From assembly GCA_028289015.1 (NCBI GenBank), contig JAQGHC010000002.1, positions 1 through 49,077 of the forward strand: a stretch of DNA of 49,077 nucleotides, written 5' to 3'. Source of the stretch: Candidatus Saccharimonadota bacterium (lineage in GTDB: Bacteria > Patescibacteriota > Saccharimonadia > Saccharimonadales > Saccharimonadaceae). The notes beneath the pieces were generated by a model. The model saw nothing but the letters and a program-made list of their open reading frames with translations. It was not told the DNA's origin and ran no database searches. Below are positions 7,830 through 17,241 of this stretch, in pieces. The first letter of the stretch is position 1, and the number at the start of each line of letters is the position of its first letter. The position numbers and the translations under genes were made by a program.

Positions 7830-8783
7830 ATGAACACCCCTGTATCACGCGAACAACTCAAAGTATCAACTCGAGTCCTTTACGACGAACTTCTAAAACA
7901 AGGGTCGTCCGTTGAAATTATCGATGGCTCGTCTAGCTTACTGGAATACACAGACCAAGCAGGAGATAGGCACTTCCTTTTTAGTACCTGTAGCGACAAG
8001 TCTTCAGCGACAGGGTTAATTATTGCAAAAAGCAAAGCCAAGTCTGTCATTATCGCCGAGCGCATGGGTATACCAACCCCCTCTCAGTTGACCTGCCGTG
8101 ACATACGCGAAGTGCGCAAATTTCACACCGAACATGCGCGCATCGTCATCAAGCCTGCATTCGGAAGCGGCGGCACGGGCGTCAGTACTAATATCACAAC
8201 AGACGATGCTCTTGAAAAGGCATACCATTACGCGAAGACTCATAGCCACCTGGTCATTGCCCAGCAGCACATTATCGGTGACGACGTGCGGCTACTTATC
8301 ATCGACGGCAAATTCTGTTCGGCTGTTATTCGTAAACCCGCATACGTCATAGGTGACGGCATAGCAACAATCGAAGAGCTAATTAATATTGCTAATGCCG
8401 ACCTTTCACGGAATGACGACACTCAGTCATCACTCATGCATATAAATATAAATGCAGCACGTCGCTTTCTAGGAGAGGTTATGTACACGGTTCCTTCGTT
8501 AAATAAAACAGTTCGCGTTGTCGGGCCCGCAAACGTCAGTCTAGGTGGCAGTCTTCATGAAGCGACGTCTGAAGTATCGCAGCAAATGATTGCGGACGCA
8601 GAGTCAATCTCTAAGGCACTTGACCTGGGTATATGTGGTGTCGATATGATGTGGGATAGAAAAACAGGCAAACACTACTTTATCGAAGCTAACGTTACTC
8701 CTGGCATCGACATCCACAATGATCCTTTCAGCGGCACATCAAGCGACGCGGCGCAGCTGTATGTAAAGTGGCTCCTTTTGTAA
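7830..8783 (+). CDS. Stand-alone ATP-grasp ligase resembling cyanophycin synthetase / GshAB ATP-grasp domains
   Basis: 317 residues from ATG 7830 (GAGGAAAG ribosome site). After a short N-terminal domain comes an ATP-grasp fold: KSVIIAERMGIPTP (typical entry to the domain), IVIKPAFGSGGTGVSTNI (ATP loop), IGDDVRLLIIDGKFCSAVIRKPAYVIGDG, VGPANVSLGGSLHEAT and FIEANVTPGI (metal-binding). The sequence order DxRLLxxxGK...R.PA.VxGDG.xTIxELI and N.S.GG.xxD/EAT is characteristic of the ATP-grasp domain of CphA and bifunctional glutathione synthetases. The Mur-ligase domain of CphA and the glutamate-cysteine ligase domain of GshAB are missing. It probably forms an amide bond between amino acids or adds residues to a peptide. 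It is divergent from the RimB/RimK operon, separated by the split gene. Confidence 0.85.
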   Translation: MNTPVSREQLKVSTRVLYDELLKQGSSVEIIDGSSSLLEYTDQAGDRHFLFSTCSDKSSATGLIIAKSKAKSVIIAERMGIPTPSQLTCRDIREVRKFHTEHARIVIKPAFGSGGTGVSTNITTDDALEKAYHYAKTHSHLVIAQQHIIGDDVRLLIIDGKFCSAVIRKPAYVIGDGIATIEELINIANADLSRNDDTQSSLMHININAARRFLGEVMYTVPSLNKTVRVVGPANVSLGGSLHEATSEVSQQMIADAESISKALDLGICGVDMMWDRKTGKHYFIEANVTPGIDIHNDPFSGTSSDAAQLYVKWLLL

Positions 8784-8796
8784 ACTACCAAACTTG

Positions 8797-8815
8797 AGCT
8801 TATAACCTATAAGCT
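8797..8815. repeat. Inverted repeat between convergent genes
   Basis: AGCTTATA-ACC-TATAAGCT, a perfect 8-bp stem with a 3-nt loop, placed between the convergent ATP-grasp and dnaJ genes. It is AT-rich and lacks a T-run on either side, so it is at best a weak terminator. Confidence 0.4.
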
Positions 8816-8826
8816 TATAAAGGGTT

Positions 8827-9915
8827 TTAAAATATGCTTCGTTTTTTCGTATCAAATTGTTCAAGCAATTCTTTTTGCTTTTTAGTCAATTTGGTTGGCG
8901 TATCGACGACAATACTGACGATCTGAGGACCACGTGTCGTGCTACGCAAATGAGGCACACCGTGATTTGTGAGTTTAAAATCAGTGCCACTTTGTGTGCC
9001 AGCAGGGATTTTCATACGGATCATTCCGTCGACCGTTTCGACGTCAATTTCAGTACCTAGTGCAGCATCGATCATACTGACATGCTCTTCCGATAGGATA
9101 ATATCACCTTCACGCGTGAACTTTTTATGCGCTTTGACACGGATATGTACATATAAATCACCGCGGTCACCCGCGCCGATTGCTTCACCACGCTCTTTTA
9201 AGCGAATTGTCGAACCGTCATCAATACCAGCAGGTACCTTAAGGGTGATATTTTGCTTGCGACGCTCTGTTCCTTTGCCTCGACAAACTGTACAGACTTT
9301 TTCCGGAATCTTGCCAGCACCATGGCACGTTTCGCAGGTCACCGCTTGCTGGATTTGTCCGAATATCGTGTTCATAACACGCGCTTGTTGGCCAGCGCCT
9401 TTACATGTTGGACAAACCTTCATGCTATGACCAGGTTCGACGGTCGAACCTTTACAGTGCGAGCACTCATCTTCCATGTCTAGCGTTAGTTCTTCTTCAA
9501 CACCAAAAATTGCCTGTTCAAACGTCAAAGTTAACGTTGTTTCAACGTCACGACCACGTTTAGGTCCGCGTTGTTGCTGCTGTGCGCCACCACCGAAGAA
9601 TTGACCAAAAATATCACCAAGCCCACCGTCACCAAAATCAAAGTGAACGTTCTGTCCACCAAAGCCCTCGAATGGACTACCACCGCCGCCACCGTTACCA
9701 CCGACCCCAGCATGACCGAATTGATCATAGCGTTGTCGCTTTTGCTGATCTTTTAAGACTTCGTATGCTTCATTAATCTCTTTAAATTTTGTCTCGTCGC
9801 CACCTTCTTTATCAGGGTGATGCTGAACAGCAGCCTTGCGATAGGCTTTTTTTAACTCGTCAGCCGATGCGGTTTTGCTGACTCCTAGAACTTCGTAATA
9901 ATCACGTTTACTCAT
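8827..9915 (-). CDS. dnaJ: Chaperone protein DnaJ
   Basis: 362 residues, type I DnaJ. J domain at 1-65 with HPD at 33-35; a Gly/Phe-rich linker (about 68-105); four CxxCxGxG zinc-binding repeats (about 150-215: CSHCKG, CPTCKG, CETCHG, CVCRGKG context); then two C-terminal substrate-binding domains. It stimulates DnaK ATPase and delivers unfolded proteins in the cytoplasm. It is not next to dnaK but shares its HrcA/CIRCE control (9935-9961). The -10 box ends 8 bp before the ATG and no ribosome site is visible, so the message is probably leaderless or nearly so. Confidence 0.97.
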   Translation of the reverse strand: MSKRDYYEVLGVSKTASADELKKAYRKAAVQHHPDKEGGDETKFKEINEAYEVLKDQQKRQRYDQFGHAGVGGNGGGGGSPFEGFGGQNVHFDFGDGGLGDIFGQFFGGGAQQQQRGPKRGRDVETTLTLTFEQAIFGVEEELTLDMEDECSHCKGSTVEPGHSMKVCPTCKGAGQQARVMNTIFGQIQQAVTCETCHGAGKIPEKVCTVCRGKGTERRKQNITLKVPAGIDDGSTIRLKERGEAIGAGDRGDLYVHIRVKAHKKFTREGDIILSEEHVSMIDAALGTEIDVETVDGMIRMKIPAGTQSGTDFKLTNHGVPHLRSTTRGPQIVSIVVDTPTKLTKKQKELLEQFDTKKRSIF

Positions 9916-9923
9916 CTATCTCT

Positions 9924-9961
9924 ATTGTATAAAACTAGCACTCGATATACAAGAGTGCTAG
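9924..9961 (-). promoter_or_regulatory. dnaJ promoter with CIRCE operator
   Basis: CIRCE at 9935-9961: CTAGCACTC-N9-GAGTGCTAG, the HrcA operator with one symmetric change in each half (outermost base). On the minus strand the 9-bp spacer begins TTGTAT (9952-9947), the -35 box; exactly 17 bp further is TACAAT (9929-9924). HrcA binding would block RNA polymerase directly. Confidence 0.9.
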
Positions 9962-9983
9962 CGATTAGTTAGTATGTTTGCTG

Positions 9984-11630
9984 TTAAAATTTTTCACGGA
10001 TGTGGCTGAAACTGTAGTCCCAATCCGCATCGGTTTTCTTGTGAGGGTTAAAGATATTTTTTGGATCATACAGATGCTTTACGTCAACCATATAGCTGAG
10101 GATGGTCGGGCTGTACATTTCTTTTAGCCATGGCCCGCGAATCATGCCGTCATTATGCTCACCAGATACTGATCCACCATAGCTAATGACTAAGTCGTTG
10201 ACTTCGGTCATCGCAGGCTTTAACTTTGCGCGCTCTTTTGGGTCTTCGATTTTCATCAACGGAATGACGTGGAAATTACCGTCACCCATATGGCCAGCAA
10301 TCGTCGCGAGTAACTTATACTTTTTAATAATTACTCGAAGCTTTGGCAAAAATTCCGTCAGTCGCGCAGGCGGTACGATAAAATCGTCGATAAACGGAGC
10401 GGTGTGCTTATCCTTTACTTTGCTGCGCAAAAGATTAAAGCTTTCACGGCGCATTAGCCAGAATTTTCGAGATTTTGCTTCGGTTTCATCCTCTTCCATA
10501 TACGTAAAATCGTATTTTTCTAAATCAAGGCGAGTCTGGTGAATCTTGTGCTTTACCTCGTCAACGCTTTCGCCCGTAAATTCAATCAATAGCACCAACT
10601 GAGGCACGCCCTTGATAAGCATCACTCCATCAGGAATCAACTGAAATGCCAGCTTGATCCAGGTCCATAAGCCAAGTTTTTTAATGAAAGAAAAAAAGAA
10701 TTTAAAACATAGCCAGAGCGTATTGTCGTCAAAACTTTCAAATGATGCCGGCTTATGCGCAAGCACCGCCGGGATAACCTCACCCAATTGGTCAATGGTG
10801 CGCATATAACAGACAAGCGTACCCGAATGAGCGGGTTTTGGCACGAGATTTACTTTGATGTCGGTAATAATACCGAGTGTTCCCTGTGCGCCAACGAATA
10901 ATTTTGTCAGATCAAAAATACCGGTATCGCGCTTCCAGATGTTCCATAAATGATACCCTGTTGAGTCTTTACTGACTTTTGGTGCGGCTGCCGCTATTTC
11001 ATCATAGTGTGCGTCGAGCAGCTCAAATGTCTGACGATATAAATTACCTTCAAAATCATCCTGGCTCATTTTTACATTCAGTTCATCACGGTTCAATGGC
11101 TTGATTGTATATTCGTTACCGTCACTTAATACCACCTTTAATTCGGTGACAAAGTTATCAGTTTTACCGAACTCAAGTGATTTTTCACCGCCCGAGTTAT
11201 TGCTGACCATGCCTCCGACCGACGCAAGGTCACGACTCGCCGGGTAACTTGGCAAAATACTGCCCTGCTTTAATGTTTCAATATCGAATTCACGGTAAAG
11301 CATCCCGGGTTGCACGTGTGCAGCCGTTGGACTAACTTCGTGCAATGCATTCATATACATACTGACATCAAGCAGGATCGACTCGCCAATCGCCCCACCC
11401 GACATATCAGTTCCACGAGAGCGTGGAGTAATATTTAACTCTGGATACTCATCCTTGTGTTGATTAACGAAGTTTACTACTGCCTTAACGTCGTCCGCAT
11501 CCCTTGGAAATGCCACAACTTGCGGTCGTAGTTCAAATAGACTGGCGTCGTGACTGTAAAAATCTAGTGCTTCTGCCGATGTATCAAGTTCACCCTTAAA
11601 AATCTTTGAAAGTTCTGTCTGTATGTTCAT
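9984..11630 (-). CDS. FAD-linked oxidase, GlcD / D-lactate dehydrogenase family
   Basis: 548 residues. The N-terminal PCMH-type FAD domain (about 30-215) shows ITPRSRGTDMSGGAIG and LASVGGMVSNNSGGEKSLEFGKT. The C-terminal FAD-oxidase domain (about 235-535) shows GAQGTLGIITDIKV, AGHMGDGNFHVIPL and SGEHNDGMIRG, the substrate/metal motifs of GlcD and D-lactate dehydrogenases, and ends with LYDPKNIFNPHK. Members oxidise D-2-hydroxyacids such as D-lactate or glycolate and pass electrons to quinone or another acceptor. A hydrophobic, aromatic-rich stretch in the cap region (around 300-335) may touch the membrane. No Fe-S (CCG) domain is present. The true acceptor is unknown, since this organism type usually lacks a full respiratory chain. 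Start ATG 11630 with AGGT upstream. Confidence 0.85.
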   Translation of the reverse strand: MNIQTELSKIFKGELDTSAEALDFYSHDASLFELRPQVVAFPRDADDVKAVVNFVNQHKDEYPELNITPRSRGTDMSGGAIGESILLDVSMYMNALHEVSPTAAHVQPGMLYREFDIETLKQGSILPSYPASRDLASVGGMVSNNSGGEKSLEFGKTDNFVTELKVVLSDGNEYTIKPLNRDELNVKMSQDDFEGNLYRQTFELLDAHYDEIAAAAPKVSKDSTGYHLWNIWKRDTGIFDLTKLFVGAQGTLGIITDIKVNLVPKPAHSGTLVCYMRTIDQLGEVIPAVLAHKPASFESFDDNTLWLCFKFFFSFIKKLGLWTWIKLAFQLIPDGVMLIKGVPQLVLLIEFTGESVDEVKHKIHQTRLDLEKYDFTYMEEDETEAKSRKFWLMRRESFNLLRSKVKDKHTAPFIDDFIVPPARLTEFLPKLRVIIKKYKLLATIAGHMGDGNFHVIPLMKIEDPKERAKLKPAMTEVNDLVISYGGSVSGEHNDGMIRGPWLKEMYSPTILSYMVDVKHLYDPKNIFNPHKKTDADWDYSFSHIREKF

Positions 11631-11710
11631 TATTACTACTTTACCTGTTTATAGGGGTAAACACAAGCAATATTAGGCTGGCAACACTGCTCGTCATATA
11701 TCCTAAAAGA

Positions 11711-13600
11711 TTACGTGTCGTCGCGCATATCTTTAATCGGACTACGAGCTAGATTTCGGGACAGAGGAAGTAGCATACTAACGAGTCCTGCCACAATAAC
11801 CGCAGCGACAACAACCCAAAGGGCACTCCACCATATCCCAGCGAGGCGGAATTTCTCTGAACCGTCAACGCCGACGAATGTCACCTGTGCTTGCGCGGTT
11901 GCTTCTGTCGCCCATTTATGATCAATCCAAAGCGCGACTACCACGCCAATGATTACTGCTACGAGGGCAATCAGAAGCGAGAGGGCGATTGTGTAAATGG
12001 TGTAAATCATCCGTATGTCATTTCGCTGGGCGCCAATTGCCCGGAAAACGGCTGTTTCCCGACGACTATCCCCAATAACACGTCCGATCATCCCCATCAG
12101 GATAAGCGCAGCTATCACGCCAACAATCAAGACGGCGATGCCAATCGTTTTAGTCGCCGTGGAAATAATTTCGGCCAACAGTATACTGTTGCTGCCAAAA
12201 TAAGAAATAAAGGGCTTACCATTTCCACAATCCATTCCCGTGCAGCCGGTCGCTGAAAATGCCTTTGCGTCAGCGACATTCGTAAACTCAACTAACTGCA
12301 CGTTTTGTGCCGGAAATGCCTGTGGGTCAAATTGTGCATTCGCAGGATCAAAAATAGCATAACTCTGTTTATTTGGGAGGGCGTCATACATATTTTGCGG
12401 CACAACCCACATACCTTGCAATGACGAACCAGCAACTGCGGATACCAGTGCGCTCATGCTTGAGAATGATTCACCACTGAACCCGTCAGGACCCAGGCCA
12501 ACGACACGAAATGTTACTTTTTGTTGAACTGGATCAACGCGACTATCGAATAGGCGATCGAATTGCAATTGCTTCTCGGCTTGTTTTTTCTCGTCTGCCG
12601 TACGAACATCGCGACTTACTATAGCCGGACCACAGGATGTTGCGGCTGGAACGCCGTAAATCAACGAGGGTTTTTGATATTCTTTATTAGTTTTGTTTTG
12701 TTCAATTTCTTTTGCGACACGAAGTGCTTCGCCTATCTGAAGTTGCGAGGCTGCATTACGATAACAAGCTGTAAAGGTCGCCGACGCAGCGTGCTTTCGA
12801 ATATATGATGAACGCTCTAGCCTTTCCTGAGATGTTGCAGACTTGGGTAATTTTTTCAAACCAAGTGCCGCTTCTACTTTTGAATATGGTGCGATAATTG
12901 GCAAATCTTGAATATTTTTTTGAGCGTCGAGATGAGCACTGTCAAGCAAGAACTGATTCGTAATTGATGCATCGAGATATGACCAGCCCCTATCTACATC
13001 CGGGGCTGGTGAATAGAAATAATTCTCTTTCGCTACGCCTTTATACTTCTCCACTCCATCAACCATTAAAGTCATTTCACCTGGCATTGCATTTGCTTTC
13101 ATCTCATAAAAACTTTTAGGATGGTACGCAGCAGCAGCTGTTTTTAACTTTTCAATCGTTGGCGGTAATGCCGCTATATGTTCTCGTATCGCTAATACTG
13201 CCGCTGGTGAAGTAAGATCAAGATAGGAGATGTTATCCGGACCTTTCGTCGTTGGCTTTTGCTCACTATTAGAATCATATTCAGCCCCTAGGCGTGCAGC
13301 CTCACGCTTTTTATCGGCAACTAATTTGATATACATCTCGTTTGCACGAGCCTGTAGTTCTGGGGATGTACCGTCATAGAGAGTGTAGCCTGAAAAATCT
13401 TGTACATTTGTGATGTAGCGCTCAGACAAGCTATCTTTTGTAAAACGTTTTGCACTATCAACCACTCCGCCGACAAGAAGTGTCGCCAATACTAATGTTC
13501 CGAATAAGAGGCTGGCGGTTATTACCGTCACGATCGTCCGTACTTTTCGAGTTCGTAGCTTTGTCAAGGCTAGCAGCGCCGCATCACTAAATCGAATCAT
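11711..13600 (-). CDS. ABC transporter permease, FtsX/MacB type
   Basis: 629 residues. One helix near the N-terminus (about 20-45) is followed by a large extracytoplasmic domain (about 50-475), then three helices (about 480-510, 530-560, 590-615) forming the FtsX domain. VFRAIGAQRNDIRMIY is the cytoplasmic coupling motif (RaIGa-x-R-x-x-I) seen in MacB, LolC and FtsX. Such transporters do not move substrate through the membrane bilayer pore but work as mechanotransmitters on lipoproteins, peptides or cell-wall hydrolases. ATG 13600 overlaps the stop of the ATPase gene by 4 bp (ATGA), so the two are one operon. The very large outer domain suggests a periplasmic or surface partner. Substrate unknown. 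Confidence 0.85.
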   Translation of the reverse strand: MIRFSDAALLALTKLRTRKVRTIVTVITASLLFGTLVLATLLVGGVVDSAKRFTKDSLSERYITNVQDFSGYTLYDGTSPELQARANEMYIKLVADKKREAARLGAEYDSNSEQKPTTKGPDNISYLDLTSPAAVLAIREHIAALPPTIEKLKTAAAAYHPKSFYEMKANAMPGEMTLMVDGVEKYKGVAKENYFYSPAPDVDRGWSYLDASITNQFLLDSAHLDAQKNIQDLPIIAPYSKVEAALGLKKLPKSATSQERLERSSYIRKHAASATFTACYRNAASQLQIGEALRVAKEIEQNKTNKEYQKPSLIYGVPAATSCGPAIVSRDVRTADEKKQAEKQLQFDRLFDSRVDPVQQKVTFRVVGLGPDGFSGESFSSMSALVSAVAGSSLQGMWVVPQNMYDALPNKQSYAIFDPANAQFDPQAFPAQNVQLVEFTNVADAKAFSATGCTGMDCGNGKPFISYFGSNSILLAEIISTATKTIGIAVLIVGVIAALILMGMIGRVIGDSRRETAVFRAIGAQRNDIRMIYTIYTIALSLLIALVAVIIGVVVALWIDHKWATEATAQAQVTFVGVDGSEKFRLAGIWWSALWVVVAAVIVAGLVSMLLPLSRNLARSPIKDMRDDT

Positions 13601-14415
13601 ATAACTACTCCATCTTTTAGTCGTATTTCTCGATCAGCCCGGGCGGCAATTGCGGCATCATGCGTCACAATAACGATCGTCGTTCCAAAATCACGTCGAA
13701 TCGACTCGAATAAATTGATAATTGCATCACTATTGACGCTATCTAAATTGCCCGTCGGCTCGTCAGCTAGTAAAATCTTAGGTTGATTAAGCAGAGCCCG
13801 AGCAATTGCCGCTCGCTGCATCTGACCACCAGACAACTCACGCGGCAAATGACCTAGCCTATCATCAAGCCCGACAGCCTGCGCGAGACGCTGGATATCA
13901 TTCCTGCGAACACTCCGTTTAGTCCGCGCAAACATACCTGGTACTTCAAGATTCGTGCGGATACGTAAAAAAGGCTGCAAGTAGAAGAATTGAAAGACAA
14001 AACCAATTGTTTGATTGCGAAATTTCGATAGCTTGCCGTCACGCATCTTTTTTAAATCGAAACCGTCTACCATCACAATACCCTCTGACGGCTTATCAAG
14101 ACCGCCGATCATTTGCAGTAACGTGCTTTTTCCACTTCCGCTAGTGCCAGTTAATGCGACAAATTCACCTTGTCTAATCTGCAAGGAAACGCCGTCAAGT
14201 GCGGCAATTCTTTCGCGTCCAATTTTGTAAGTTTTTTTGACGTCTTGCAGATCAACAACCACTGGGCCTGCAGATGCAGAGGCTTTTTGGGCCGGCTGCT
14301 GGCGTTTGGTATGTGCGTACGCATGGACAGCGCGAACCGCCCGAAGCGAGTCATTGTCAAAAAGTCTAATAAATTCTTTAATTTCGTGATCAAATAGCCG
14401 GCTATCATCGCTCAT
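13597..14415 (-). CDS. ABC transporter ATP-binding protein, MacB/LolD type
   Basis: 272 residues from ATG 14415 (MSDDSRLFDHEIKEF); an upstream start at 14478 gives an unlikely hydrophobic extension. An N-terminal tail of about 55 residues precedes the nucleotide-binding domain. Motifs in order: Walker A GTSGSGKST, Q-loop (FVFQFFYLQPFLRIRTNLEVP), signature LSGGQMQRAAIARALL, Walker B ILLADEPTGNLD, and H-loop VTHD. This is the arrangement of MacB/LolD ATPases that pair with FtsX-type permeases such as the overlapping downstream gene. The extra N-terminal tail is unusual and could bind a partner. Confidence 0.9.
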   Translation of the reverse strand: MSDDSRLFDHEIKEFIRLFDNDSLRAVRAVHAYAHTKRQQPAQKASASAGPVVVDLQDVKKTYKIGRERIAALDGVSLQIRQGEFVALTGTSGSGKSTLLQMIGGLDKPSEGIVMVDGFDLKKMRDGKLSKFRNQTIGFVFQFFYLQPFLRIRTNLEVPGMFARTKRSVRRNDIQRLAQAVGLDDRLGHLPRELSGGQMQRAAIARALLNQPKILLADEPTGNLDSVNSDAIINLFESIRRDFGTTIVIVTHDAAIAARADREIRLKDGVVI

Positions 14416-14580
14416 ATAATCATTATCATAGCACGATATAAGCATTATGCTTATGGTTTTCTTAAACTGCAAACTCACATCACATTACTACGATGAGAGT
14501 TTAATGGAAGTGGCGCTTTCGTCACAATCTCGCCCACTCACTATCGCAACAGCCGGCGGAGGATTTTGCTTTTTTAAACA

Positions 14581-14610
14581 AAATTACCAGTCCCATGGGA
14601 CTGGTAATTT
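14581..14610. terminator. Bidirectional intrinsic terminator between dnaK and the ABC operon
   Basis: A perfect 30-bp palindrome, AAATTACCAGTCCCA and its complement, with T-rich tracts on both sides. It ends dnaK transcription on the minus strand. Confidence 0.85.
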
Positions 14611-14628
14611 TTTAATAGAGACGCACTG

Positions 14629-16527
14629 TTACTTTTTCTTATCGTCTTTTTCGTCGATAACTTCACCTTCGACTGGTTCATCCTTTTTCGATTCGCCGTC
14701 TTCAGAGGCAGGTGCTTCCTCTTTGTCGGCTGTTTCGTAAAGTTTCGCACCAATAGTTTGGATCTTTTCTAGTAATTCCTTGCTAGCAGATTCTAGCTCT
14801 TCTTTGTCATTAGAATCTTTATGTTTTTTCGCTTCTTCGACAGCATCAGTGATGACTTTTTTGTCTTCATCGCTAATCTTGTCTTTGTATTCGTTTGGCA
14901 TTTTCTCTGCCTGATAAATAGCGTTTTCTAATGTATTACGAGCATCGACGGATTCACGCTTCTTTTTGTCTTCTTCTGCATGCGCCTCTGCTTCTTTAGC
15001 GGCTTTTTCGATGTCTTCTTTTGAAAGGTTGCCGCTGTCAGAAATTGTAATCTTCTGCTCTTTGCCGGTTCCCTTGTCTTTAGCGGTAACATTTAGAATA
15101 CCGTTCGCGTCCAGATCAAACGTCACTTCGATTTGCGGCACACCACGAGGTGCAGGTGCAATACCGTCTAATGTAAAGCGGCCAAGAGATTTATTGTCAG
15201 CTGCCATTTCTCGCTCGCCCTGCAAGACATGAATTTCAACTTGCGGTTGATTATCAGCGGCAGTCGAGAACGTTTCTGACTTGCTTGTAGGAACTGTACT
15301 GTTACGGTCGATCAGTTTGGTCGTCACGCCGCCCATTGTTTCAATACCGAGTGATAGTGGCGTTACGTCAAGTAGCAGGACATCTTTGACATCACCGGCA
15401 AGCACACCCGCTTGAATAGCAGCACCAATCGCGACGACTTCGTCGGGGTTCACGCCTTTAAGCGGCTCTTTATTAAAAATTGATCTCACCTTCTCGACGA
15501 CAGATGGCATACGAGTCATACCACCAACAAGAACGATTTCGTCAATGTCGCCTGCCTTAAGATCTGCATCTTTCAATGCTTTTTCGACTGGCTCAGCCAG
15601 GCGATCAATCAGGTCACCGACAAGTTCTTCTAGTTTACTGCGAGTCAATTTATACTCGAAGTGCTTTGGACCTTCAGCGTCTGCTGTTAGGAATGGCAAA
15701 TTAACTTCGTATTCAGTTGTTGACGAAAGTTCTTTCTTTGCCTTTTCAGCTTCGTCTTTCAAACGCTGCATCGCGGCTTTATCAGATTTTAGATCAATAC
15801 CCTCATTGTTCTTAAAGACATCAAGGAAGTGGTTAACGATACGATTATCAAAGTCCTCACCACCAAGATGAGTATCACCATGCGTTGAGCGAACTTCGAA
15901 CACGCCGTCACCAAGCTCAAGGACGGAGACGTCGAACGTACCACCACCAAGGTCAAAGACAACAATCTTTTCATCTTTTTTGCTTTCAAGACCGTAGGCA
16001 AGAGCGGCGGCAGTCGGCTCGTTAATAATACGCTTCACCTCTAGACCAGCAATTTTACCCGCATCTTTAGTTGCCTGACGCTGTGAGTCATCGAAATACG
16101 CAGGAACAGTAATAACCGCTTCGGTGACTTCTTCACCCAAGAAGGCTTCAGCATCCGCTTTGATTTTTGAAAGGATCATTGCCGATACCTCTTCTGGTGA
16201 ATATCCTTTATCACCCATCATAACTGCAACGCCACCGTCTTTCTTGACGATTTCGTATGGCATGATATCATGATCTTTTTGGACTTCTTTGTCGGTAAAC
16301 TTACGACCGATTAAACGCTTTACGCCATAAATAGTATTCTTCGCATTCGTGACGCGCTGACGCTGCGCAACTTGACCAACAAGTCGTTCGCCGCTTTTAT
16401 TAATTGCTACAACAGATGGCGTCGTACGATTGCCTTCAGCATTTGCAATAACTTCAGGTTTACCTGCAACCATATATGCGAATGCGCTATTGGTCGTACC
16501 AAGGTCAATTCCTATAATTTTACCCAT
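14629..16527 (-). CDS. dnaK: Molecular chaperone DnaK (Hsp70)
   Basis: 632 residues. Start set at ATG 16527 ([15 protein letters not shown]) because a strong GGAGGA ribosome site lies 7 bp upstream; the in-frame ATG at 16542 would place that site inside the coding region. The ATPase domain has the phosphate-1 motif (GIDLGTTNS), connect-1 and the phosphate-2 motif ([16 protein letters not shown]). The substrate-binding domain follows the linker [16 protein letters not shown]. The helical lid ends in an acidic/lysine-rich tail ([13 protein letters not shown]). It works with DnaJ and GrpE, both in this window. Own promoter with two HrcA operators. Confidence 0.98.
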   Translation of the reverse strand: MGKIIGIDLGTTNSAFAYMVAGKPEVIANAEGNRTTPSVVAINKSGERLVGQVAQRQRVTNAKNTIYGVKRLIGRKFTDKEVQKDHDIMPYEIVKKDGGVAVMMGDKGYSPEEVSAMILSKIKADAEAFLGEEVTEAVITVPAYFDDSQRQATKDAGKIAGLEVKRIINEPTAAALAYGLESKKDEKIVVFDLGGGTFDVSVLELGDGVFEVRSTHGDTHLGGEDFDNRIVNHFLDVFKNNEGIDLKSDKAAMQRLKDEAEKAKKELSSTTEYEVNLPFLTADAEGPKHFEYKLTRSKLEELVGDLIDRLAEPVEKALKDADLKAGDIDEIVLVGGMTRMPSVVEKVRSIFNKEPLKGVNPDEVVAIGAAIQAGVLAGDVKDVLLLDVTPLSLGIETMGGVTTKLIDRNSTVPTSKSETFSTAADNQPQVEIHVLQGEREMAADNKSLGRFTLDGIAPAPRGVPQIEVTFDLDANGILNVTAKDKGTGKEQKITISDSGNLSKEDIEKAAKEAEAHAEEDKKKRESVDARNTLENAIYQAEKMPNEYKDKISDEDKKVITDAVEEAKKHKDSNDKEELESASKELLEKIQTIGAKLYETADKEEAPASEDGESKKDEPVEGEVIDEKDDKKK

Positions 16528-16578
16528 TATTGTGTCCTCCATTTGTCATTTGCTCTATAAAATTCGTATATTCTTATC

Positions 16579-16605
16579 TTAGCACTCAACGCGTGAGATT
16601 GCCAA
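16579..16605 (-). promoter_or_regulatory. Second, degenerate CIRCE in the dnaK leader
   Basis: TTAGCACTC-N9-GATTGCCAA: the left half is perfect and the right half differs from GAGTGCTAA at two positions. It lies about 8 bp downstream of the -10 box, inside the transcribed leader, so HrcA bound here could act as a roadblock. Confidence 0.6.
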
Positions 16606-16612
16606 TATCTTC

Positions 16613-16650
16613 ATTTTAAATAATTAGCACTCTAGTGTCAAGAGTGCTAA
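16613..16650 (-). promoter_or_regulatory. dnaK promoter with perfect CIRCE operator
   Basis: Perfect CIRCE TTAGCACTC-N9-GAGTGCTAA at 16624-16650. On the minus strand the spacer begins with a consensus TTGACA (16641-16636), then 17 bp, then TAAAAT (16618-16613). The leader to the dnaK ATG is about 80 nt with a good ribosome site. Confidence 0.95.
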
Positions 16651-16662
16651 TTATTTTTTATT

Positions 16663-17157
16663 TTATAAGTTTGCGGCGACAACATAGCGTGGCCCGCTAC
16701 CATTCAAGGCAGCGTCAAGCTGAAGAGTTTAGACGGTCGCAGTACATTATTCAAACCACAGTCATGATTTAAACCATCCTGAAGATATACGACGACCATC
16801 CTACCTAACTTACTATCGATACTTCTCGTCGTCCGGCAATGGTAAACGGGGCCAGCTTCACGCCAATACCCTATACCCACTGGCGCTTGGTGTTTTGAAT
16901 GAAGTGACGCGAACATTTTTGAGGTTAGTATTGCAGCTTGTCGTCTTGACAGCAAGTATGACACTATTGACTCACTCGTAAATATCACCTGAAAAAATAT
17001 CTGAAAGTTAATGCCACGTACTAGTTACGAGTAGGTAGGTTCCATTTGTGGCAATATAGGCAATAAGTTGTAATTGCCGTCGTATACTTATAACCACGAT
17101 GACAATAGCTAATTCGACGACCGTAAAGCCGCTCGCTGTTTGTTTTTTAAATCTCAT
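16663..17157 (-). pseudogene. Decayed type IV prepilin gene
   Basis: From ATG 17157 the product begins MRFKKQTASGFTVVELAIVIVV, a prepilin leader with cleavage after Gly and Glu at mature position 5. The frame is then lost at the end of the hydrophobic helix: the expected ...AAITTIAYNG is spread over two frames. Further down, a 94-residue frame carries pilin-like text (QDGLNHDCGLNNV) and ends early. The true C-terminus (LDAALNGSGPRYVVAANL, stop at 16665-16663) is in another frame. At least two or three indels are needed, so this is a real pseudogene rather than one base error. It lies directly behind the dnaK promoter region. Confidence 0.7.
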
Positions 17158-17241
17158 TAGCATAGTACGGAAGATAATGACATTAAACTCTAACACAGGT
17201 AAAGTGTACGCCCAATGCTAGTGCGATTTAACCGCGTAGGA

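Noticed and set aside
8797-8815. Strong intrinsic terminator between the convergent ATP-grasp and dnaJ genes
   Set aside because: The stem is AT-rich and no T-run follows on either strand; kept only as an inverted repeat.
8969-9430. 153-codon plus-strand frame opposite dnaJ
   Set aside because: Antisense shadow of the DnaJ zinc-finger and C-terminal domains.
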